A stretch of 64,000 bases of DNA from Pochonia chlamydosporia 170 (Eukaryota; Ascomycota; Sordariomycetes; Hypocreales; Clavicipitaceae), in the NCBI RefSeq assembly GCF_001653235.2, contig NC_035795.1, positions 992,001 to 1,056,000 of the forward strand, read 5' to 3'. The notes under the pieces are model-generated. The model had not been told where the DNA came from. It was given only the letters and a program-made list of their open reading frames with translations, and did not search any database. Below, one piece after another: positions 12,745 to 22,823 of the stretch. The first letter of the stretch is position 1, and each line of letters starts with the position of its first letter. Both the position numbers and the translations under genes were made by a program.

Positions 12745-13950
12745 CTAGCTGCTCATCAGCTTGGGTACGAATACAATACATAGTAAAGGTAAGCCTTGCC
12801 TTGCCGTCTGTGGCACGTCGAAATGCTGACTATTCTGCGTAGAAGAGATCTGGTGGCTGACTCTCCTTTGCAAGGCGGCCAAAGCTCGTCGAGCGGTGGT
12901 ATCGTCAGTATAGTCATGGTCATTGATGTAATCACCAGACAGCTTGTCTGGCTCATCTTCTGGCGTCGTCATAGTCTGTGTCGTCTTGTTGTTCATCTTC
13001 ATTGTCAACGTCGCATCCGTTGTCTATGCCTGCAATATTCTCTTTATCAAAACGTAATGAAGATCCCTTATTCAATGACATAGCTCGCTGTCCGAAATCT
13101 CACGAATGTGATTCATCAAATGCTCGAATGCAATATTCTAATTCGTAGATTCCGTCAAAAGAAGTCCAAATATCTTTGTGTTTTGTGCCGTCATCATCAG
13201 CTCCAGAGGATACTTGTTCCATTTGCTGTGCGGTCTCCATCCAAGCTGCACCGGGGCATGTTCTTTGACAGCTTTGTAAGGCAGTGGCGGTTCGTCTCTG
13301 GCGAGCTGGTAAGCGCTGTGCTCAATCAGTCTCACAGTGCCATTTGGTAATTCGCAATTTGCTGGAGCTGCTCTGAGAGAATAGGACATGTATTTCTTAG
13401 ACTCGTTTGAGGACGTGCATGGACATGCGGGCTCGCAAGCGGCGGTATAAAACCTCCAGCGCCTCGGTATGTCGTTCCAAGGTAAGTGATGATCTTCCTC
13501 ATCTTGGGAATCATTCATATCTTAGCTGTAACCTAGCCTATGGGGAGGGTTGAGAGTTCCCAGATTCCCGTGGTGTGCCGCCAAGAGCATGCAGAAGTCG
13601 ACCCTCGCGTCTTGTTGGACGTAACGACTGTAAAGGCCAGCAATGAGAATGCCATGAAGACGAAGACATGTTCGGGCCAAGTGGGGATAAACCTGAACCA
13701 TGTGGTATTATTCTTGCCAAACGCAGGATAGACGTCGTCGGTGCAATTTTCTGCGATCTAGATGACAGGGAGAATCTCTGGTGGGAGGTTCTCGAGATTG
13801 GCTTTCGGGAATTGCGTTCGTTCATTGGCCCAACATGAATGGCAACGGCTCAGAACTTCCTCGTTGAGTTGCTGGGAAGTTGGGAAGGAACGCTCACCGT
13901 GCATGCCCCATTGTTGCTTGACTGGGAGCTGCAAAAAATTACTTAACACG
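12745..13950 (-). pseudogene. decayed F-box/ankyrin-type gene
   Basis: Minus-strand relic lying tail to tail with the P450. Near 13740-13790 the segment ANLENLPPEILPVI resembles the start of an F-box. A stop codon (TAG) follows, then IAENCTDDVYPAFGKNN, which continues like the second half of an F-box. A frame change leads to DFCMLLAAHHGNLGTL (about 13560-13600), an ankyrin-like helix pair. From 13518 down to 13138 a frame contains GTVRLIEHSAYQLARDEPP and YPLELMMTAQNTKIFGLLLT, again ankyrin-like, and it ends at a TAG. Beyond it NIAFEHLMNHIREISDSEL continues in frame, followed by an acidic stretch in a shifted frame. At least two stops and several frame changes remain that introns do not explain. 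The family call is by pattern only. Confidence 0.45.
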
Positions 13951-14827
13951 TTCCGTCAAGTCTCTCTGATTGCCTTACAATGATGAACGAGACAGACTTT
14001 GGAGACCAACTTTGGCCACGTTGGACTTGCACACGGTGGTGCAGCCCTGATGGGCGTGGGCCTGGTGCTAACATTGAAGTCACAACGGTGCCTGGTGAAG
14101 GCGAACTCTGAGTGCTTTCTTGACGCCTGCATTGTCACAATGTTTACAGGCTTTTTGTGGCACTGGGGATTCACTTCCTGAGCCGAGAACCCTGGGCGAA
14201 CATCGTCTGGTCAATTGACGGCAAGTGAATCCAGCAACACCAACCACAGGTGCATGAATTATCTCGCCAGGTGGTCGTGGATTAAAGGGAGATTGTGGAT
14301 CTTTGCATTTCTGTGCAATCCATTTGCTTGATCCATTCCTAGCTTGATCCTTGAGTCGTTGGCCGCAAGCTCTGCCACTAACCTAAACTTAGATCCTCCG
14401 TTTCTGCCGAATGGGAGGCAACGCCCCGTTTGTGCAACCACTGGCAAGCTCATCTCTGGAAGCTATGGATTTCGTCAGAGGTACGGAATTGGTAGAACTT
14501 CTGACCATGCTGGAGAGTTGGAGCTCCTTCACAAATTCTTCCCTGCACAACATGGCCCGTCGCTAGACTTCTCAACCCTAACGAACACGATTGACCAACC
14601 TCAACGACACAGCCAGTTAAACTGGACAATCACTGTTTCGCTCTCTAGCGAGTTGAAGCCGTCCGGGATTCTCCAGAAGCTTGACATCATTTAACCCCGC
14701 CGTCTCGACAGACAAACAGAAGGAAGGACACGACTGCTTTTCTGTGGGTGCATAGTTTCGACTCGGCCAAGGAAATTTTTCGGAGCGGGCGGGCGACAGG
14801 TTGCGCAGTTTTGGCAACCAAGCAGCG
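13951..14827. other. intergenic between relic and NAD kinase
   Basis: No gene seen. The right end is the promoter and 5' leader of the NAD kinase gene. Confidence 0.5.
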
Positions 14828-16744
14828 ATGCAGGACGGCGATAATGAGAAAGACCGCAAGGTCAAAGCAACAACAGTGAAGCATGCGACATTCGTCGAAC
14901 CAGAAAAGCCAACAGATGGGTCTGTGGGCGACAGCGACGAGGACACCAGGTCGCTAGAGGTGCGACAATATAGTCCTAATTGAGTCACGGTGTCTTGCTG
15001 GTAAATGAAGCTAACAGAATACGATTCTGCTTCTCTTAGGTGACGTTCGATCCCTCCAACCCGTATCGACGAAAGAGTTCGCTTGTAGCATCAGAAGCTG
15101 TGCCGCCCTATTCGCAGCATCCCGTGACAGCGCGGCGGGATCAATGTCTCGTCCACCAATTTCTTGACAGCCAGCGCCGGGCTAATGCCGCAGTTGGTGC
15201 TTCAGGTCACAGGCGATACCATGCGCATCCGATTTACGCTAGTCCTGACGAGCATGACGAGGACGTCCTCGACATAACCAAAGAGGAAGGGAGGGATGAT
15301 CTCGTGGAACCCAAACACAAGCCCAGACAAGCTTCGCGTGTCGAGATAGACCCTTCTAGCCTCGATGGCGATCGGGTTGGCCAGACAGATCAAGAGGCTT
15401 GGACTCGTGAAATGGCCAAGAGTGTATCCCAGTTGGATTTGACGCTTAAAGAAGAAATCCACAGTCGCATGCTTACCAAAAAGCAACTCAGTGATATGGC
15501 ATGGGGTGTTCGCGAACTAAGTCGACGGCTGAGTAGCATGCGAATCCGCTTTCGGGTCAAGACCATTTTCCTGTTGACTAAGATTTACGATCAAGACCTG
15601 ATTCCAAAGACGAGAGAGTTGACAAAGTGGCTACTGCACAATGAGAGAGACGTCCAATACGTTGTGTACGTACAGGACAAATTGAAGACAAACAAGAAGT
15701 TCGACGTACCTGGGATCCTAGACGACGTGGCAAAGAGCTACGCAGTGGACGGAAGCACAAGTTTTGCCACGGCAAGAGAAGGCTTGGAACGGCGATTGCG
15801 GTATTGGGATGAGCCAATGTGTAGATTACGACCGCACATGTTTGACTTCGTCATTACATTAGGAGGAGACGGCACTGTTTTATACGCCAGTTGGTTATTC
15901 CAGCGTATTGTTCCTCCCGTTCTTAGCTTTGCCCTGGGGAGCTTGGGATTCTTGACCAAGTTTGACTTTGGAGAGTATAAACGGATTCTGGGGTCGGCGT
16001 TTGACAAGGGTGTCACTGTTAGTTTGCGCCTTCGGTTTGAAAGTACCGTGATGAGAAGCATCAAACGAAAGTACTCTGATGATGAAAAGGGGTCGGGCGA
16101 AGATGACGATGATCTGCATAGACGTAGAGACTTGGTGGAGGAGTTGATTGGGGAGGAAAGGGAGGACGAACACACTCATCGGCCAGACGGCACGTTTGAA
16201 ATCCTAAACGAAGTCGTGGTGGATCGCGGACCGAACCCAAGTAAGTAAATGACGTTACTGAAATGCGCTTGCACCAACGATGATCTAACATTTTACCTTA
16301 GCCATGTCTTACACGGAAGTGTTTGGAGACGACGAGCATTTTACTTCCATCCTTGCGGACGGAGTCTGCGTGTCTACACCAACAGGATCAACGGCGTATA
16401 ATCTCGCGGCTGGAGGCTCGCTTTGCCATCCCGAAAATCCAGTCATGTTGGTCACGTCGATTTGTGCACACACACTCTCATTTAGGCCCATCATCCTGCC
16501 AGACACAATTGTCCTTCGTGTGGGCGTGCCATACAACGCTCGAACGGCATCATGGGCGAGTTTCGACGGCCGGGAGCGAGTGGAGCTGCATCCTGGCGAT
16601 TATGTGACGATTAGTGCGAGTCGATTCCCGTTTGCATCTGTGCAGACAGAGGGGAGACGAAGTGAGGACTGGGTAAATAGTATCAGTGGCAAGTTGGGGT
16701 GGAATACGAGACAGAAACAGAAGGACTTTAAACAGTGGGATTAG
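14828..16744 (+). CDS. NAD kinase (ATP-NAD kinase, Utr1 type)
   Basis: Phosphorylates NAD+ (and perhaps NADH) to NADP(H), the cell's source of NADP. The protein has 591 residues from exons 14828-14959, 15040-16240 and 16302-16744, all in phase. The catalytic and NAD-binding motif FVITLGGDGTVLYAS has GGDGT at about residues 319-323. It is followed by GSLGFLTKF and, after intron 2, by the family signature STPTGSTAYNLAAGG. The C-terminal beta domain (SFDGRERVELHPGDYVTIS) is complete. The roughly 170-residue N-terminal extension is charged and lacks a mitochondrial-type presequence, so a cytosolic Utr1-like role is more likely than a Pos5-like one. An acidic insertion rich in Asp/Glu (about residues 390-425) sits between the core strands. 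The start is the first ATG of the open frame; the adjacent intron has a clear GCTAAC branch site. Confidence 0.93.
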
Positions 16745-17576
16745 GATTTGAGATGAAATATGGCATATTTATGCTGAGAATCAGCAAGGTCGGGGGTTAT
16801 TTGTGTTCAACTGGCGGAGTTCAGGCTGGTTATACATCGGAGGTGGTCTTTGATGATTATATGTAGGAGTACGGAACATATTATGGGAACAGATGCTCTG
16901 TATGCAATTGAAGTGCAGTGTACAATAAGAGCAAGTATACTGGGTTGCAATGATTAATTCCATGGAGGATCCGCAAACATTTCCCAAAGATGTGTATGCG
17001 TCTACGGGTGATGATGATCCTAGGTGGTGCGACCCTGTAGTTTTACCTCGCGTCTTACCACTCCGATGAAATCATAACACGCAGCTGAGATTTATGCTGT
17101 AAGTAGCCAAACATGCCTGCGGCGAGCCTGCATCTTCTGAGTAAATATGATGTGTTGTTCGAGATGTAACACTCAAATTCAGCAGGACAAAGATAGAACA
17201 CCCCACATCGACTTTGAAGATCCTAGCAGAAAGAGAGGTCTGGTCCACTCCAATCCAGTGGCTTCCATCCAACTACAAGCGGCTATCATTACTTACCAGA
17301 CACAATTATCCACATCCATGGCTCCAAATGCAACGGAAGCTAACGCATCAGCCAGCTACCCCTTGTCGTGGGGAGCAACAAACAACCCCAAAATCTCACC
17401 CCAGCCAGTTTGCCAGCGCAATTTCAATGAGCCTTTGAAAAAGCAAACTTCCGCCATTCTTCTCCGCGTCCAACGCGCAATTACCTCTCCCTCCGCGACG
17501 ACAACGATAAATACCAGAACCCCCATCACACCTTCGCATCCCCTGAACATTTCAACCACCGCGAAAACCATCCAAC
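16745..17576. other. intergenic, NAD kinase 3' end and EBP promoter
   Basis: No gene seen. The region holds the 3' flank of the NAD kinase gene and the promoter and leader of the next gene. The open frame that starts near 17147 runs out of register through the downstream gene and is a shadow. Confidence 0.5.
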
Positions 17577-18390
17577 ATGGCCGACCTACCCCCCGACCTC
17601 TTCGACCAAACCACCATCATCTCCCTCCTCGCCACCGTGGCCATCGTCCTCGTCGCCTACCTCACCTCCAAGTCCGTCCTGCCCGCCTCAACATCCAGCA
17701 CCCTCCGCTTTCTCTTCATCTGGCACCTCGCCGACGCGCTGTGCCACTTCATCCTCGAAGGCAGCTTCCTGTACCACTGCTTCTTCTCGTACATCACCCC
17801 CACCGCGGACACGGACGTCGCGAGCCTGTTCCCCACGCCGTTCAACTTCCTGGGCTGGGAGAACCAGAGGATCTATGGGCCGCAGAGCGGTGGGGACAAC
17901 CCGTTTGCGCAGCTGTGGATGGTGTATGCGCGGGCGGATAAGAGATGGGCGGGTATTGATCTTGTATGTCACCTGGACCACGCATAACTTCAACTGCTGA
18001 CGGGATTTTTAGGGCGTCGTCAGTCTGGAGTTGCTGACTGTGTTCTTTGATGGACCTGTCGCGTTGTATATTTGCTATTTGATTAGCAAGGGGAGTCCCA
18101 AGGTCAACTTTTGGATGATTGTTCTTGCTACGGCTGAACTATATGGAGGTGAGTCGCAAAACGTGTGGAAGTTTTGCTTTTACTGATGGGGTGGGATAGG
18201 CTTCATGACTTTTTGCCCTGAGTGGCTTACTGGTAATGTCAACCTGGATAGTAGCAACTTCATGTACATGTGGGTGTACCTGGTCTTCTTCAATGGTCTT
18301 TGGGTGGTTATTCCCTTGTACGCCATGTGGTATTCGTACTCCCAGATCTCGAGTGCCTTTGCCGTTCAAGGCACCAAGAAGAAGATCTAG
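17577..18390 (+). CDS. EBP-type sterol delta8-delta7 isomerase
   Basis: Emopamil-binding-protein (EXPERA domain) family enzyme of 237 residues, predicted to move the sterol ring-B double bond from position 8 to 7 in the ER membrane. Exons are 17577-17963, 18013-18148 and 18200-18390. Four to five hydrophobic helices are visible. Residues known to be catalytic in human EBP have counterparts: His57 and Glu61 (CHFILEG, human His76/Glu80), Glu135 (SLELL, human Glu122), and Asn206 and Trp209 (FFNGLWVVIP, human Asn193/Trp196). The human WKEYAKGDSRY loop is changed here to WMVYARADKRW. The C-terminus KKKI fits a KKxx ER-retrieval signal. Most fungi make this isomerisation with ERG2, a different fold, so this protein may be a second enzyme or have another sterol substrate; that is inference. 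Confidence 0.85.
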
Positions 18391-18592
18391 GGGGGTTGCC
18401 ACGCAAATTGGATCTAGGTACAGGCACATGGACCAATAGGTGGCATGATGACCGGAATAATATTCACAAGGATATACACACCACACCAACATGTACAGCA
18501 AGTATGATAATACTAATTTGAATTGCAATTATCTAAGGGGTATTAGACGTTATCCCGCAGCCCTACAGACCGCATCTCCTACTCCCAACCAT

Positions 18593-18852
18593 TTAGATCT
18601 GCTGCTTGTGAGCCTCAGCCTTAGCATCGTGCTTATGCTCGTCGAACTTGTCACCAACGGCGTCCTTGGCAGCAGAGGCACTACACTAGTTAGTTTACGC
18701 TATCCGTCAAAGTACACTGTTCAAACATACCGAGTGCCAATGGGGGCATCACCATCCTTGGCAACTTGCTTGTTGGTCTCCTTGGACGCTCCACTGGTAG
18801 CCTGCTTCACAGACTCGGAGACGTAGTTGACACCTTGCTTGAGAGAATCCAT
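18593..18852 (-). CDS. grg-1: Grg1/CCG-1 glucose-repressible stress protein
   Basis: Small hydrophilic protein of 69 residues from exons 18731-18852 and 18593-18680. The start MDSLKQGVNYVSESVKQATS, the middle GASKETNKQVAKDGDAPIGTR and the end KAEAHKQQI match the fungal Grg1/CCG-1 family, one of the most abundant starvation- and stress-induced transcripts in filamentous ascomycetes. It is clock-controlled in Neurospora. The biochemical role is unknown. The intron interrupts the codon after the IGT motif and uses a CTAAC-type branch site and a TGTAG acceptor. Upstream there is a TATA box about 95 nt before the ATG, a CRE palindrome and two copies of an 11-mer holding a stress element, which fits stress regulation. 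Length equals the family norm. Confidence 0.93.
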
Positions 18853-18950
18853 TGTAGTTTTTGTTGTTAAAGACGTTTGTGGTTATGATTGGTAAATTGT
18901 GTGAATGACGAGTGTGAGTGATGGAGGAACGGGAGGGCTGTCAAGTGGTC

Positions 18951-18958
18951 CTTATATA
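18951..18958 (-). promoter_or_regulatory. TATA box of grg-1
   Basis: TATATAAG on the minus strand, 99-106 nt before the Grg1 start codon. Position and sequence suit a strongly induced fungal gene. Confidence 0.7.
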
Positions 18959-19011
18959 ACACCGTCATTCTGACGATGGCGAACCTTTCCCTGGGATTGA
19001 GCTTCACATGC

Positions 19012-19022
19012 TGGCGAGGGGC
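19012..19022 (-). promoter_or_regulatory. STRE-type site, proximal copy
   Basis: GCCCCTCGCCA on the minus strand, containing the CCCCT stress-response core. An identical 11-mer lies at 19261-19271. About 160 nt upstream of the Grg1 start. Regulator binding is inferred from the motif. Confidence 0.5.
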
Positions 19023-19227
19023 ACATTGCGTCATGGATATTTTTACGTATTGGAGTTGGCGGGCAGGGCGGGCTTGGTTCACGGGAGAAAAGGTGAGGAG
19101 TGGGTAAGTGTAGTGTATACCTGATGGATCGAGCTTAAGGCGTGAAAACAAGCTCGTGGAGTGAGGGAGCTTGTTGCAATGACTTGCATCTTGCATGGTC
19201 GATGGAAATGTGGCTTTGCGCAACGGA

Positions 19228-19235
19228 TGACGTCA
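19228..19235. promoter_or_regulatory. CRE palindrome TGACGTCA
   Basis: Perfect TGACGTCA, the site bound by ATF/CREB bZIP factors (Atf1-type stress factors in fungi), about 375 nt upstream of the Grg1 start codon and between the two STRE-type sites. Confidence 0.6.
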
Positions 19236-19260
19236 AAGACATGTGGCTTGCGTTTGCTAT

Positions 19261-19271
19261 TGGCGAGGGGC
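19261..19271 (-). promoter_or_regulatory. STRE-type site, distal copy
   Basis: Second exact copy of the 11-mer GCCCCTCGCCA (minus strand), about 410 nt upstream of the Grg1 start and 26 nt beyond the CRE. Confidence 0.5.
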
Positions 19272-22200
19272 GTTGAGCGTTTGAAGATGTGATAGGTCGG
19301 GAGGGAGAATTCCACAAAAAGAAGCCGTCATTGCAAGATGATCTCTTGGTTGCTATCTCGCCGTCTTCTCAATAAAGTGTCAGCTGGCTATGAAGAGCAA
19401 GTGAGGGATAGGTCTGGTGGGGGATGATGCCGTTGACAATGACGCAGATGCATGTGGAGCTTTTATTAGATCCGCAACAGCAGTGCAGCTACCTAAATTG
19501 TTGCTCGTGGAACTGCAGCTGCAGTGTTTATTGGCTGGACGCTTGTCATTTAAATCGAGATTATTGCGCGGCGGAGGTTTGTCTCCGGACGACGTTGACG
19601 ATGCTGCTCACTTTGGTGTTTGGTGGAATGCCGGCAATAAACGGTCACGCGGCTGATTTCGGGTAGATAACTTGATCTTTACGAATGTCGTGCCACTTGA
19701 TAACCTTGATAAGTGCTGTGACGTATGGCCACGTATCTGGGAGAATGGACCATGCATGGATGTCTTTTGCTGGGCGTAGTGTTAGTCCTTTGTGGAGATG
19801 AAGTATGCCCGTTATTTGAGGCCGGAGACGTAGGACCCGAGATTATTTGTCGGAAAGGTTGCCGTGTGGGCTCATTGAGTTAGAGTGACTATCGGCCATA
19901 GTCCGTAAGGGCATATGTTTCCAAAGTAGCCTGCTAACACGCTGTGGTGTAGGATAATGTAAGTCGTGATATGCGGTACCTTTGGTGGCCAAACGCTGCT
20001 TGAAGCGTTTAGATTAACGACGGATGCTTCCGCGGCCCGTTTATTCGACGCTCAAGTCAAGTTGACTACCTGGACGGCAGACCAGCAGATCTACCTCACA
20101 GCAGTACGCTGATTATTGAGACGGCGAGAAGAGCAAACTGACCACTTGCTCGGTGTATTTGTCCACCTGAAGCAACATGAGTAGTGGTCCAGCCACATCA
20201 CACAATTGTTAATATCTGCGAGGAGCTTCATCGTGGCTTAGTGGATCAATTTCACGAGAAAACACCACACTCTGTGCCACATTGACTCGCAATAACCCCA
20301 ACCAGAAGAGCACAAGCCAGTGGTCTGATCTTGGGAGAGTAAACGAAATGACTCAACCACATGTTTGCGGGAGCAGATATCTCCCGAATCCACCGCTCCC
20401 CGCAAACCCTTCATCAACTTTCCCTTCACGTTTCAGTGATGCTTCACGGCCAGGAGGTGCAGCGAATGGGCGACCAGACAGGCTTGCTTCAATATATATC
20501 TCAATGCAGTCCAGGATCATCACGCTATGGGCGATAGCGCCTCGGCAGAAAGTCCACGAGAACAGAGTTCATCCGACAGTTGCTGCGGGCGTTGGTGGCT
20601 GAGTACTTAATAAATATGGGAAACTTGAGGCACTGCCCGGCCCGCCTTGCTTGAGTCTCGTTTGACATAGATCTGGAGGAGAGGAAGTTGTGTCTGAACG
20701 GTTACATGCCTCACTGCGGACATACGAGTATTGCAACAGATAGAATGCTAGTAGCAGTCTCGGTGGTAGTTACGGGCTGCTCTTTGTTGGAACCTGGTCC
20801 CAATAATCAGCTCTGGATATACCAGCCAGTTTCGAAACGCAAGTACTCCGTACAGCTTGCCTCGTTCGCAACTATTTTGGTTTTCTGGCACAACCTTTAA
20901 GAGTCCATCAATTGCATTGCACAAACAGCCATGCATTACAAGCGCCAAAACACAAGAAACAAGAACCGCAGGTACAACATACCAGAGGGAAAGGAAAATC
21001 ACCAGCTATTCGCGGAACCAGTCCCGACAGCAAGATGGCGTGGAGCCCTGACATTTTGGTATTGTGACGACCCTCACTCAATCTATGGCGCAAGCTGTCA
21101 CACTTGATCAAGCCTTTCCTAGCCATCACTGCTTCTTGCTCGTAATTTGGGGAGCCATGACCTGCCGTACGGAACAAAGAGTGTGACACAAATCGTGGGA
21201 ACTCCGACTAGCCACGGCGTTGGGTATTCGGGAACCAATCCGCAACGGAGACCCGATGACATGTTGCCAGCCTTGGCCCACGAGTATCGGCAGCAAGGGT
21301 ATTTCGGTTGTCAAAGTAGCAAAATCTCCCCGTTGCTGTTTCAAGAACGTCTGTGGCCGGAATTGTGGATGTTGAAGGATGCAGATGTTGTGACACCTTT
21401 CCCGATTGGGCTAGCGCAGACCGATGTCAACTTCACCACCGAGTTTCGAAACCCAAACATGTTGCAAGACTGCTTCACCACAACCCCGAGAAACGCCACC
21501 CATTGTGAATTATCTGCTGTCTACAGTATCAAAGCTGGAGATATGCATTATCGTTTGCCACCGTGATAATGCAAAAAGAAAACAAGAAGAAACGGACAAA
21601 ACTTCAAGATTGATACATGAACTTCGGGCATTGGGCAGGTGCAACATCGAAACTCACCTGGCATCGCAGCCCGTTCCATCGACCTGTGAGTATGGCAGAT
21701 TCATCACAAGCGAAGATAGAGTGGTATTCTAAATCCAATCTATCGACAATTTCATCGAAATGTAAGGGCTCCGTACGACGTCGACAGGGCTGGGACACGC
21801 CGCAGGTTCATGTGCCTTTCTGCATACTCAACATGCAGTCCGCCTATCTGCATCGCAGAACTCGGTCATTTTTCACTTTGGTTGTGGCGTTAGCCTCTCC
21901 CTTGGCAGATAATGCGACAAGTTGACCCCCTTGCTGGAGCATGGCCCTGATACCCCGACACACTGTTTAAGTTATCCAAGGCATTCATCGTGGCTGTCAC
22001 CAACTCCTCGAGACCAATGTCATACCGTACAGCCCGTTGATTGGAGCATCCCTACCATGTTCAAACTTCTGACAAGCTTTGACTCTTCTGCCCAGTTAGG
22101 CAAAGATTCGGCTACTTGCTCTCCCGGATGTGATCCCTGGTTCAGCTCGAGGCTGGCATGGCGTCAGTCCCTCGAGACAAGCAACGCCCTCTCCGTCGTC

Positions 22201-22823
22201 CTCAGCCTTCATACCTGACCCTCCCCCGCGTCCTTCTTTCAATCAACTTGAGACGCAAAACATCGTATTGTATTCATTTGTCTTGGTTTTTGTTTGTTTG
22301 AACAACGACTCTTGTCGTCTTGTACGGACTGGGTTGAGCCCATCTTCTTTCGCTTCAACTTGCTTCGCCTAGTCATTCACTTCAAGCCCACCAGATTTTT
22401 TCGGCTGTCAGGACAGCCGTTTGATAACGCTTCGCATTTTTGCTCCCTTTCGACATCTGAGCACATTCTCTATTTGGGTTCTTCGCTTCCCCTAATGGTC
22501 TTGCAATCACCGTCCTTCAGTGTCACTCTCCTTACACAAAGTATCCGATAGACTGAACACGGGATCTATTCTTATTGTTTTACGCCTTCGTCTCGCTTTA
22601 ATCACACACCGGCGATTCCAATCCCCTTCTCACATCTCAACGCAACCGACTGTATAGATGACCCCTACCGGTGGCGAATAGCTGCTGGCTACCTGAGCCA
22701 AGGCATTGTGCCTTGTCTCTCCGTCGATTACGACAACCCATATACAACGCGTCACACATCTACGTCGACACAATCTCGTCCGCCATCATCCGTAACTACT
22801 GGCACGGGATCACATCGTCTTTT
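19272..22823. other. intergenic, 3.5 kb, no confident gene
   Basis: Beyond the Grg1 promoter no gene is supported. An exact TACTCCGTA motif lies at 20844-20852. The open frame at 21147-21566 has no domain or coding character. From about 22200 the DNA is pyrimidine-rich with many TTCTT and CTTCG runs, like a long fungal promoter and leader for the downstream membrane protein. The leader carries a seven-codon upstream ORF. Confidence 0.5.
22657..22680 (+). other. upstream ORF, MTPTGGE
   Basis: Seven codons and a TAG stop, starting 167 nt before the ATG chosen for the seven-helix protein. It could lower translation of the main frame, or it could be part of an undetected first exon. Confidence 0.4.

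Noticed and set aside
10933..16744. Secondary-metabolite cluster around the P450
   Set aside because: Neighbours are a relic F-box-type gene and a NAD kinase; no synthase, transporter or cluster regulator is present.
17147..17941. 264-codon plus frame over the EBP gene
   Set aside because: Starts in the leader and crosses the first exon out of register, giving His/Arg/Pro-rich nonsense.
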